A stretch of DNA of 64,000 bases from Saccharum officinarum (lineage: Eukaryota; Streptophyta; Magnoliopsida; Poales; Poaceae): the NCBI GenBank assembly GCA_020631735.1, contig CM036170.1:63503737-63567736 (forward strand), in the 5' to 3' direction. The position numbers and the translations under genes are program-made. Numbering within the stretch: position 1 is the stretch's first letter; every line of letters begins with the position of its first letter. Of the stretch, positions 1 to 9,098 are shown piece by piece. The notes under the pieces are model-generated. The model was not told where the DNA came from, ran no database searches, and saw only the letters and a list, made by a program, of their open reading frames with translations.

Positions 1-655
1 ATCCATTTGATATAGTTTTATTTCATGATGTGGATGCATATTCATGGAGGATATGGATGGCTTTCAAGTCTTGCAACGGGTGCAAAAGTCTCTCCAAAAT
101 CAGCCCTTCAACTTGAGAAACCCTTTGCAACTAGTCTTGCCTTGCTCTCAAATTATGCCTTGGTCATCTTGCTTATTATGGAACACTCACTTGGTTCTAA
201 TGACTCTTGCACTTTTGGACGCTCTTCAGTGTCCAATTGATTGCGGGTGAAGTTATTCAATTCTTCATGCATTGTATTTACCTAATCCGGATCTTGAAGA
301 GCTTCATCTACATTCTTAGGCTCAAGACAAGAGATAAAAGAGCGATATTCAATAAAAGAAGCAAGCTTTTGAGATCGAGTCATTACACCCTTTGTAAGAC
401 TCCCTATGATGAGATCTTGTGGATGTGCTTGAAGTAGGGGTGAATGTCTTCTATCAACCACTTGAGGAGGAGGTTGGGGAGCATCAACATCTTAAGCTTG
501 TACCTCGGCTTGTTCATGAGAGACATGAATGTCTTCATTTTTTAACTCTCTCATTTTTGTTATCAGCTTGAGGCACACTTGATGAAGATGGTGGATTGAT
601 CACTTGAATATCATCTTCATCATCTTTAGGCTTGATGTCTCCCACCGGCATGTTC
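1..655 (-). pseudogene. Ty1/copia linker and reverse transcriptase start, degraded
   Basis: Reading the minus strand from 655 towards 1 gives an acidic linker (MPVGDIKPKDDED), then after a frameshift a stretch ending GVMTRSQKLASF, then EEALQDPD followed by a stop, and HEELNNFTRNQ, the usual entry to the copia reverse transcriptase. A short internal deletion follows, and ARLVAKGFSQVEG (a conserved RT stretch) is recognisable near the window edge. It continues the polyprotein at 657-1979 in the same direction. Stops and frameshifts make it non-coding. The rest of RT and RNase H lie outside the window. Confidence 0.75.
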
Positions 656-656
656 T

Positions 657-1979
657 TCATTGCCTCCTCAATGGTTCATCACCTACATCATCACAATTCT
701 CAATTGCTCCTTTGGAGCCATTAGATTCATTAAATTCCACATGGTTAAATACTCTATATGCTATGGACTTTGATGAATAGCCAACAAGAAAACCAATATC
801 ACAACGTCTTTGGAACTTTCCAAGGTGTTGTCGCTTCTTGTAGATGTAGCATTTGCAACCAAACACCCGGAAGAATGAGACATCCAGCTTCTTTCCATTT
901 AGCAACTCATAAGGGGTCTTGCCGAGAAACTTTTGTGGAAAGAGGCGATTGGAGGCATAACAAGTGATGTTGATTGCCTCGGCCCATAAATCTTGAGGCG
1001 TGTTGTACTCATCTAGCATTGTTCTTACCAGAGTGATCAATGTCTGGTTCTTTCTCTCAACTACACCATTTTGTTGAGGAGTGTAAGTTGCGGAGACCTC
1101 ATGCTTGATCCCAACTTCATCACAATAAGCTTCAATATTTGTGTTGTCAAACTCTTTGCCATTGTCACTCCTTATCTTCTTGATCTTCACTTTAAATTTA
1201 TTTTGAGCTCTCTTGGTAAACTTCTTGAAACAAGCAGCCACTTCGAATTTGTCATGAAGAAAGAAGGTCCAAGTATATATTGAATAGTCATCCACAATCA
1301 CTAGACAATAGAGATTTTCACCCAAGCTCTTGTATGTTGTTGGCCCAAACAAATCCATGTGTAGAAGCTCTAGTACTCTTGATGTTGACATGTAAGCTTT
1401 TGTTGGATTAGTGTTTGCAACTTGCTTGTCGGCTTGATATGCACTACAAGGTTTGTCCTTCTCAAACTTGACATCCTTCAAGTCTCTTACTAATTCTTTC
1501 TTCAATAGCTTGTTGAGTGTGTTTATTCCAACATGAGCAAGCCTTCTATGCCAAATCCACCCAAGTGAAGTCTTAGTGAATAAACATGTCATCAAATTTG
1601 CATCTTCGGAGGTGAAATCAACAAGATAGAGGTTGTTGTATCTAAAGCCCTTGAATATCACTTGCTTGACATCTATCTTTGATACAACCACTTCATTTGG
1701 AGTGAACAAACATTGATAGCCAAGATCACATAGTTGCCCAACATATAGCAAGTTGAAGCTCAATGAAGCAACATAGAGCACATTTGAAAGAGAGTGATCA
1801 TTTGATATAACAATTTTGCCTAGACCCTTGACTTTGCCTTTTGAATTGTCCCCAGACATGATTTTCTCTTGATATTCTCCATTTTCTTCTAGTGAGGCAA
1901 ACATACGAGGATCACCAGTCATATGTTGAGTGCAACCACTATCAATAACCCAATGTGTTCCACCGGTCTTGTAGTTCAC
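657..1979 (-). pseudogene. Ty1/copia protease, GAG-pre-integrase and integrase region
   Basis: A 440-codon open stretch with no ATG at its start. It begins with the aspartic protease active site (WVIDSGCTQHMTG), continues with a GAG-pre-integrase block (WHRRLAHVG, followed by a C-x-A-Y-Q site where CxxC is usual) and the integrase core. The catalytic triad is visible: D in LLHMDLFGP, D in IRSDNGKEF, and E in NGVVERKNQ. The order protease-integrase-(RT) is diagnostic for copia and not gypsy. It is separated from the gag pieces upstream (higher coordinates) by a frameshift near 1980-1996. The product would normally be processed from a gag-pol polyprotein inside virus-like particles. A decayed copy is most likely. 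Confidence 0.9.
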
Positions 1980-1995
1980 CTACACACATAAGAGA

Positions 1996-2280
1996 TCAAG
2001 CTTGATGCTTAGGGACCCATATTTGAGTAGGGCCCTTGACTTTCTCAACTAGTGACTTAGCAACCCAAACTCTCTTAGGCCTATTCTTGTTTGGAGGACC
2101 CAAGAACATAACTTTTATCTTTCCGCTAGAATCTTTTCTTAGCATGTAGTGAGCATTGAAAGCAAAAGGTCTAGCATGCTTGGGCAAGGGTTGTGGTGGT
2201 GGAGTCTCACACTCATGAGCAAAGTGACCTTCTTGATCACATTCAATACATCTCTTTGGCTTAGGCTTTGGTTTGTGTTA
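1996..2280 (-). pseudogene. Ty1/copia gag C-terminal part with second CCHC zinc knuckle
   Basis: In one minus-strand frame from a stop near 2280, a second zinc knuckle is readable at 2209-2250 (CIECDQEGHFAHEC, spacing CX2CX4HX4C). It is followed by a basic stretch (HYMLRKDSSGKIKVMF) that leads to the protease. The frame is cut off from the gag open frame at 2377-3585 by a stop and frameshift, and from the protease frame by another. Nucleic-acid binding during particle assembly is the usual role of such knuckles. Confidence 0.75.
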
Positions 2281-2376
2281 TTGCTTTTGTTGAGCCTTGA
2301 TCTTCTTCTCTTGATTTGCCAAGTAGCCAATACCACTCTTGTCCATCTTCATGACGGTGTTCATGAGTAGCTCACT

Positions 2377-3585
2377 TTACAAGTATTGGCCTCTAGTGAA
2401 CTTGCTCAACCCAACCTTGAGGTGCTCTTTCTCTAGCTTAAGCTTCTTGTTCTCTTCAATGAGTAACTCATTTGGTGCTTGCTTTTCAAGAGTCATGAGT
2501 GCCTTGAGTTTGTTGTTCTCTTTCTTGAGCTTCTCAATTTCTTCCACTAGTTCTTGATCATCATCAAGGTTCTCAATCACAACGGTGTTGGTGGTTGTGG
2601 CCTTCTCAAGATCTTTCTTTAGCTTTTCATTTTCATTCTTGAGCTTGGCATAATCATTAAAGTTGTCAGACTCAACCACTTTCTTGCCTTTGCTACTAGA
2701 ACTTTGCTCAATGCTCTCAACAATCAAGTCTTCACATGATGTGGCTATATCAATCTTAACAACATGGTTAGTTGCATCATGTGACTCAAGAGAAAGCTCA
2801 TTAGCAACAAGACTATCATGATTGATTTTCAAGGTTGTATACTCTTCTTTTAGCAAGTTGTACCTAGTGGTGAGCTCATCGTGCTTCTTCTCAAGTTTAT
2901 CATGTTCATCTCTAAGCCCTTTGTTAGAAGTTTTGAGCTCCTTAAGACTAGAAGACACAACTTTATTTTGTTCTCTAAGCTCATCACTAGTCTTTTGGGC
3001 AACATCAAGCTTAGATGAGAGTGATTCATTTTCATTTTGAAGCTCATCATTTGCATTTCTCGTCTTTCTTATGATTTTAGTGTACTTTTTTAGCAACTTT
3101 ACAAGCTCATCATAAGAGGGTGCATCAAATTCATCGTCACTATCACTATCATAATTATCATCACTATCATTACTTTGTACCTTTCGTTCACCCTTGGCCA
3201 TTAGGCATAGGTGAGTAGTGGATGATGACGGTGAGGATGGCAGTGAAGATGGCGATGAAGATGTTGGTGAAGACAACGATGGCACAATCACAAATGCGGC
3301 GACCTTCTCTTTCTCATCGTCGCTTTCATCACTGGAGGACTCACAAGATGACTCAATGTCGGTGAGCCAATCACCAACAATATAAGCTTTGCCACATTTC
3401 TTCTTCTTGTGGTACTCCTTTTTCTTGCCATCCTTCTTCTTGTATGGCTTGTTCTTCTTCTTTTCTTCTTCTTCATCACTTGAATCATCTTTCTTGCCCT
3501 TGTTGTTGTTCTTGTACTTGTCTTTCGGAGGCTTAGGACATTGGTGAGCTAGATGACCAAGTTCTCCACAATTGTAGCAATCCAT
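2377..3585 (-). pseudogene. Ty1/copia gag: CCHC zinc knuckle plus long coiled coil
   Basis: A 402-codon frame starting at an ATG immediately before a zinc knuckle (CYNCGELGHLAHQC, residues 3-16). Then come a lysine/acid-rich low-complexity block, a serine/acid patch (SSCESSSDESDDEKEK), and about 220 residues rich in Leu, Glu, Lys and Asn in heptad-like patterns, a predicted coiled coil. The gag domain normally N-terminal to the knuckle is missing: within 15 bp upstream of the ATG the sequence changes to MITE DNA, so the element is truncated at its 5' end. The long coiled-coil gag resembles the Sirevirus branch of copia; that assignment is inference. Confidence 0.8.
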
Positions 3586-3597
3586 CTCGGATATGGG

Positions 3598-4061
3598 CTT
3601 TCGTTTGTATTTGACAATTATTGTCCAATCATGGACTAACTAGGCTCAAAAGATTCGTCTCGTGATTTACAATCAAACTGTGCAATTAGTTATTTTTTAT
3701 CTACATTTACTGCTCTATGCATGTGTCCCTAGATTCGATGTGATGGAGAGAGAGTGTAAAAACTTGGAATTTGGGAGCAATCTAAACAAGGCCTTAGTTG
3801 CCTGAATTTGGCGGTGTCAAATTCACTGTTTGGCACTGTAGCACATTGTAGCATTTCATTTATATTTGATAATAATTGTCCAATCATTGACTAATTAGGC
3901 TCAAAACGTTCGTCTCACAAAGTACCACCAAACTGTGCAATTGGTTTTTGATTTCGTCTACATTTAGTACTTCATGCATGTACCGCAAGTTTGATGTGAC
4001 GGAGAATCTTCTTTTTTGCATAGTGCCAAATTCGGGAGTTTAGGAGGAACTAAACAAGGGC
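3598..4061. mobile_element. Two adjacent GGCCTTGTTTAG-family MITE copies
   Basis: Copy one, about 3598-3791, lacks one end where it abuts the copia gag and ends CTAAACAAGGCC followed by TTA. Copy two, about 3796-4060, ends CTAAACAAGGG. Both share the family's internal landmarks: a block reading ACTAA-TAGGCTCAAAA, GATTCGTCTCG or a variant, AAACTGTGCAATT, and CATGCATG near the end. The same landmarks recur at 18.9, 19.4, 33.3 and 49.3 kb. The TTA next to the first copy is compatible with PIF/Harbinger-like (Tourist) insertion. Confidence 0.7.
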
Positions 4062-4178
4062 TAGATAGTTGTAGTAGTAGTAGGCCTGTGTATGTTTTGT
4101 AAGTGGTTTTGTCTTCATTACCATGACCTAACATTCTATCGTCTCTGCAAAACACACGTTAGTCATGATAATTAACGG

Positions 4179-4860
4179 TTGTCATCAATCATCGAAACCC
4201 ACTCTAGGGGCCTAGATGCTTTTCAGGGTCAAGTTTCATCGGGGAGCCCTACGACAGCTCCCCAGTGCACGGCGGACCCTCCGGCGTTGCCTGTCTCGGG
4301 TGCGCCTTCGACACCTTTGGCGGGCACTATGACGTTGTCGGAGGATGAGTCGCCTTCTCCTTCTCCCGGGGAGGCAGCCCAGCGGCTAGCCAGGTTCACT
4401 GAGGTGGTCCAGGTGGCGAGGCCACCACCCCTCATCAGTTCTCCCCCCAGGCAAAAGGCAGCGCCTAGGCGGACCCCGCCCAAGTGGAGCAGGCGGATTT
4501 CCGCTCAACGGATGGACCACATCCCAGCGTCCAAACGCGGCGAAGTGCTCCTCATGAGGAAGACGGGGTTCCTGGAACCTTCAGCACCGCCCTCCTCTGC
4601 GGCTAAGCACTCGTACGAGTCATTCGAGGGCGACATTCCGGAGGCAGACGCTGAGGCGCTCGACGTGATCTTCCCAGCTTGTAGGGGGAGGTTTCGGTGA
4701 ACGAGTGTTATAGGTTGATCCTATTGGATCACAGGGTTATTATTTTTAAAATGTAGCTCTTCATGGATCCGGTCGGGCCGGGCACGACCACTCTTGTAAT
4801 TTTCGAACTTCTATCTTCCTAATACAAAGATACGCACACCCGTGTGTATTCACAAAAAAA
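4179..4860 (+). pseudogene. L1-like ORF1-type protein, C-terminal fragment, with 3' tail
   Basis: An open frame of about 173 codons, with no ATG at its beginning, encodes a Pro/Ser-rich segment, an Arg-rich patch (PPKWSRRISAQ), and a short acidic C-terminus ending at 4700. It is followed by about 150 bp of 3' UTR and a tail with TAATACAAAGATACG, a small hairpin (CGCACAC/GTGTGT, about 4833-4847) and a short A run at 4853-4859. The same layout (basic RRS-R-A patch, C-terminal helix, TAATnnAA-ATACG hairpin, A tract) is found at 7.8-8.5 kb and 60.4-61.1 kb. This supports a 5'-truncated non-LTR element. A target duplication is not convincing (ACTCTA only). Confidence 0.6.
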
Positions 4861-5702
4861 CTCTACTAATGAAGGATTACTACATACTATATACATGATA
4901 AAAAGATGACTTGGGTGTTGTTTATAAAACATTGTAATTATATTGTACGCTTGTCACTGCGCGGTGGGCATTTCATGTTAGGGACATCAGACAACCCGTC
5001 AGAACAGAACACGGCACCTGTAGAGTTGAGCTATCCAACTCTCCATTTCCTTGGTCCCACTCACCGGCTTAACAATCTGGCCACCCTATACGACCTCAGC
5101 ACCAAACAAACATATATATGAAAAATTATTTCATGAATATCAGTATTCTTTTTTTTCATAGCTATTAATTAGCGCTCTTTTATACAAATTTGGTCAGACT
5201 CAATTTTTGTGACTTAAGACAACTCCAAAATTAATTTATTTGATTTGAAGATGGAGGGGGTACTTGCTACCTGTAACTCAATGCATTATTACAAGACTTA
5301 GCATTCGTGTCTAGCCATCAGGCCGTCTCAACTCTCAAAAGAGTGCTACCGTTTGCATGCAAATGCATCGTCATATATTTCACTTGTTCTGTTCTTCAGC
5401 ATGCCCGTTGGCTGTCTTCTTCTAAAACTTCAAGGACGAAGGTACAATGCCTATGCCACACACGGCGGTGAGCCACAGTGACAGAGCTCATTTTCCAAGT
5501 TCCAACCTCGCACTCATCAGTAAAATATAGTGGACTGCATATATGAAAGAATGCATACATGATATTCATTTGATTGTTTTCTTAGAGCAGCTCTAGTGTC
5601 GCGGTGGGCTTGTCCAACCAAACGATGAACACTAGCGTGTTCGAACTGTTGCTGCCAAACCAAAAAATCAAACTCACGAGTCGAACCGAGGGCACTAAAA
5701 TA
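4861..5702. other. Intergenic, no feature recognised
   Basis: AT-rich sequence with scattered stops on both strands. Short open frames here have no recognisable domain or typical coding character. Confidence 0.5.
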
Positions 5703-6006
5703 GGGGGGGTGCAGGCACGAACTTTCCATCTAGCCGTGAGAGGATAGAGAGATATATTTTCTCTCACATGTGGACCATATAAAATCGATGTTTACGCTAC
5801 ACCTATCGAACTCTGGTTCTGTTCGGCCTTGGTAGGTTTCATGGTTCGATTTGGGGGGGGGGGATGCAGGCACGAACTTTCCATCTAGCCGTGAGAGGAT
5901 AGAGAGATATTTTTTCTCTCACATGTGGACCCCATAAATCGATGTTTACGCTACACCTATCGAACTCTGGTTCTGTTCGGCCTTGGTAGGTTTCATGGTT
6001 CGATTT
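5703..6006. repeat. Tandem duplication, about 154-bp unit, two copies
   Basis: A G run followed by GCAGGCACGAACTTTCC starts at 5711 and again at 5866. Both units end with CATGGTTCGATTT, at 5852 and 6006. The copies differ by a few substitutions and small indels (GATATATTTT versus GATATTTTTT, ACCATATAAAA versus ACCCCATAAA, and G-run length), so the duplication is recent but not new. No coding content is seen. Confidence 0.9.
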
Positions 6007-7403
6007 AGTATTGCAGGCGCCCTAGTTGTACTTTGTTTAATATATTTAGTTTAGCTTTATAAAACCTTACACTCCAACGTGTAACCAGTGGTATTAGAGA
6101 CTAGATTCATCCAAGCCTTGATTTAATATGGTGAAAAAGACATACAGAACATAAATATGCATTTTAGGAAGAGAAAAAAACTTGTTCAACAAAACTGAGA
6201 ACAAAGAAAGCTACAGGTACCTTAAAAACAGTTGGGTGTATACCAACTACCAAGATCGAGCCTGGAAATGTAATCTGAGGCGGCCAAAATTCTTTCTTTG
6301 TTTTAAGAAAAACAGGGGGGGAGACCTCTATTGTGTGGATGTTATGAATCAGAAGAAAAATAAACAGTTTACAAGAAGCACTTATACTGCCATAATACCG
6401 TTTATGGAAAAATGAATAAATATAACAGCACTTATACAACCATATGCCGGTGCCGGTGAAGTAGAAAACTTATTTATCATATACTAGCTTTTAATTCAGA
6501 TCTCCTATCGTTCTGACTGGGTAGTTGAATGGTGGACAGCAATGGCAATAAACAATTTCAGACCTCCTATCTCGTGGTACGTCTTCCTCCAGTCATTTAC
6601 AGATGACACTTGTGACAGCTCAAAACAACTTGTACATGGGAACACGTCGGAGTCGGAGATCACATGAGGGCATGAGGTGCGGTGTGTACCGTTGGTCCAT
6701 TGCGCTTCCGCACGCCGTGAGACCTGATGACTGATGATGAGCAGAGAGACTAACCAGTGCATTAACTGCAGGTACAGGGAGGTTAATGGTTCCAGTTTCA
6801 GATCTACATATCGGGTATCGATGGGTCCATCCCGCATCCCCTCGTGGCCCTGTCCGATCTTCTCCCCGATTGTGACGCGGCAGAGATGAAGGGGCCGTTG
6901 GGTATGGCTACTAGGGCAGCTCAAGGAGCTGTTTTGCTGCTCCACCACCAAACGGTCATTCGACAAAGTTCTCCTCGCGAGGATCTACGGAAAATACGCT
7001 TTCATAGCACCCTTCCTTCACCCCGCTCTTGCTGACACGCGCGGGGCCCTGTGCAGATTGGACGTGGGTGGCCTTCTTCTTTACCAGCAGCCACAGATGT
7101 TGGGGAGGGCGGAGTGGAGGCGGTCGCCGACTCGCCGGCGCGGGGAGGGAGGGAGGGCGTCCTGGCGCGGCTCGTCGGAGCTTCGGGCGCACGAGCACTC
7201 CGACGTGGAGGGCCCGACGTGCGACTGGGGAAGAGGAGGAAGGGTGGCGGGCAGCAAAGCGCGGACCACGCAGTCGTGCCAACGAGGAGGTCCTTGACAT
7301 CGGGCTTCGGGACGGTGACGCAAGGAAGTCGAAGGCCGCATGCCTTTGTGGTCGTGGTTTTTTTTCTTTTCTTTTTGTTTTGATAAAGTTGTGGTCGTGG
7401 TTG
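6007..7403. other. Intergenic; GC-rich block at about 7000-7350
   Basis: 6007-7000 holds no supported gene. From about 7000 to 7350 the sequence is strongly GC- and CpG-rich and is open in several frames on both strands, which is what composition alone produces. It could be a decayed gene start or a CpG-rich transposon segment. No domain is recognised. Confidence 0.4.
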
Positions 7404-8646
7404 AGGGTGCGTTTGGATCAAAAGATCCGTACGAGAATTTCACGGGAATAGGAATCACAGGAAAGGAATGGAGACCTACTGTTTGGAACGAAGGAACGTA
7501 ACCTTCCATTCCATAGGAAAGGTATCCATAGATACATAAAACACAGGAACTAAAAGATCCACTCCGACCCAAGGGAACGGAAGGAACGCATCTAGCTTGC
7601 TCTCTCGACTCTCCTGCCACTGCCTTTCTCCCTCCCGCCATGGCCTAATTCCTAGCCACACCGGAGCACGCGGACGCGCTCACCGCCCTCCAACTTGGAA
7701 CCTCAGACAGATGATGAATCTGTGACTTCATTGGAAAATGTGAAGATTCAAATTTATTTCCTGCGCCCCTAGGCAAGGGGTTCTGGAAGCTCGGCGGTAT
7801 CCTCTCGCTAATATTCCGTGCATGATTCAGGAACAAGTCTGCTTGCCTATCCAAACTCCTATGCTTCAAGGAAGACCCACACTCAGGATGCCTCGGGCCA
7901 AACCCGATGTTGGAACGCCGAGGAGGAGTATTCGCTTAGCGGCTAAACCTCGGGCGGCCAACCCAACTATCCAAGCGCAGCAGGTTCTTATGGTCAAGTT
8001 GGGGCTCGTAGATTCAGCACAGCCTGTCGGCTCGGCGGATTTGCACAAATATGAGTCCCTCTTTGCTTATCCTCTTTTAGAGTCTAAGCATGAGGCCTTC
8101 AAGGACCTGTTCCAGGATGACTCGTTCCCTGACGACTTCGCCCCGGAGGTTGACACGCTCCTGGCTTAGCCGCGATATTGCGCGGCCTCAATGGCCGAGT
8201 GCGTTGTCGGCTGGCTCAGGGGGTCATAGCCTAGTTGGCCCTTGTCTGGGCGTTGACAGGTTTCCTACAGTTTTGGTCGCCTCTTCTTAGTTGTTACCAT
8301 AGCTTCTTTTTGTGTTTTTTTTTCTTTCTTTTGGGTTCTTGGTCCTCTTTTTTGGTAAGCGGGGCGCTTACCATTGCAGGGGTAGCTTGTATTATCTCTT
8401 TATTTTCTCTTAATGAAATACATGTCATAGACACGGTCTCAAAAAAATTATTTCCTGGTATTATCTCTTTATTTTTTTCTTAATGAAATACGTGCCATAG
8501 GCACGGTCTCAAAAAAAAATATTTCCTGCAACCTAAACGGTCCGTATATTTTTGTTCCTATATGGTTTGCAATCATGTAGTTTTTCACTTTTCACTTCTC
8601 TCTGTTCGTGCATTTTCCTACCATTCCTTTGTTTCAAATAGACCCT
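7404..8646. mobile_element. MITE-like element with imperfect TIRs, split by a nested L1-like fragment
   Basis: The left end reads AGGGTGCGTTTGGATCAAA (7404-7422). The reverse complement of the right end reads AGGGTCTATTTGAAACAAA, about three quarters identical over 19 bp. Subterminal AAAGGAATGG near the left end is mirrored by CCATTCCTTT near the right. The insertion at 7765-8519 interrupts it. No target duplication was found, so the boundaries are approximate; a hAT-type MITE is the likeliest class. Confidence 0.45.
7755..8529 (+). mobile_element. 5'-truncated L1-like element with duplicated 3' tail
   Basis: Flanked by the direct repeat TATTTCCTGC (7755-7764 and 8520-8529), read as a target-site duplication. 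The open frame covering 7822-8169 (115 codons) holds an Arg-rich patch (RRSIRLAAKPR), the phrase QQVLMVKLGL, and an acidic tail. Its equivalent at 60.6-61.0 kb has RRSERIAAQPR and QRVLMNKLGL. The 3' end contains TAATGAAATACGTGCC with a perfect 6-bp stem hairpin (8491-8505) and an A tract at 8512-8519. The tail segment is present twice in tandem (8391-8457 and 8460-8528), each followed by TATTTCCTG. No endonuclease or reverse transcriptase is present. Confidence 0.7.
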
Positions 8647-8839
8647 GACTGGTCAGGGATAAGGATAAGAGAACATATTTGGAGGGAGAGAAAAATAAAA
8701 AGAAAAAAAGAAATAAATAAGGATATAATGCATATTTTATCCTTTTAAACTATCAGATGAAGTTGTTTTTGCCAAACAATCTAAAAATTGCTTCAGCTCT
8801 ACCGAGCGAATCTACTCCATAGGTAAGCCAGCTGGAGCT

Positions 8840-9001
8840 CTACCGAACAGCCTGAAGCGTGCTTGCCAAATCTTGAACGTTTGTTCTAGCGCGTATAGCC
8901 TGCGTGTTCGCACTATATATCTACCGAACAGCCTGAAGCGTGCTTGCCAAATCTTGAACGTTTGTTCTAGCGCGTATAGCCTGCGTGTTCGCACTATATA
9001 T
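8840..9001 (+). repeat. 81-bp tandem duplication in the decarboxylase promoter
   Basis: An 81-bp unit beginning CTACCGAACAGCCTGAAG occurs at 8840-8920 and 8921-9001 with essentially no differences. Each unit ends in GCACTATATAT, so each carries a TATA-like motif. The downstream unit forms the probable core promoter of the gene at 9099. Confidence 0.9.
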
Positions 9002-9003
9002 AA
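8995..9003 (+). promoter_or_regulatory. TATA box of the aromatic amino acid decarboxylase gene
   Basis: TATATATAA lies 104 bp upstream of the ATG at 9099, placing a transcription start near 9025-9035 and a 5' leader of about 70 bp. A second TATATAT (8914-8920) sits 81 bp further upstream in the duplicated unit. The position is inferred from spacing alone. Confidence 0.6.
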
Positions 9004-9098
9004 GCCACTGCATGCACAACTGAAGCCGACACAAACACGCCCGTAGAATACATCTTCTCCCGAACCGGAAACTTCTGCTAGATCTTGTCGTCGCGGCG

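Noticed and set aside
6505..6966. 153-codon minus-strand open frame
   Set aside because: No domain, no splice context and mixed composition; nothing distinguishes it from chance.
6956..7383. Several overlapping open frames on both strands in the GC-rich block
   Set aside because: Open frames in five or six frames at once reflect CpG-rich composition. The residues are Arg/Ala/Pro/Ser-biased with no recognisable fold.
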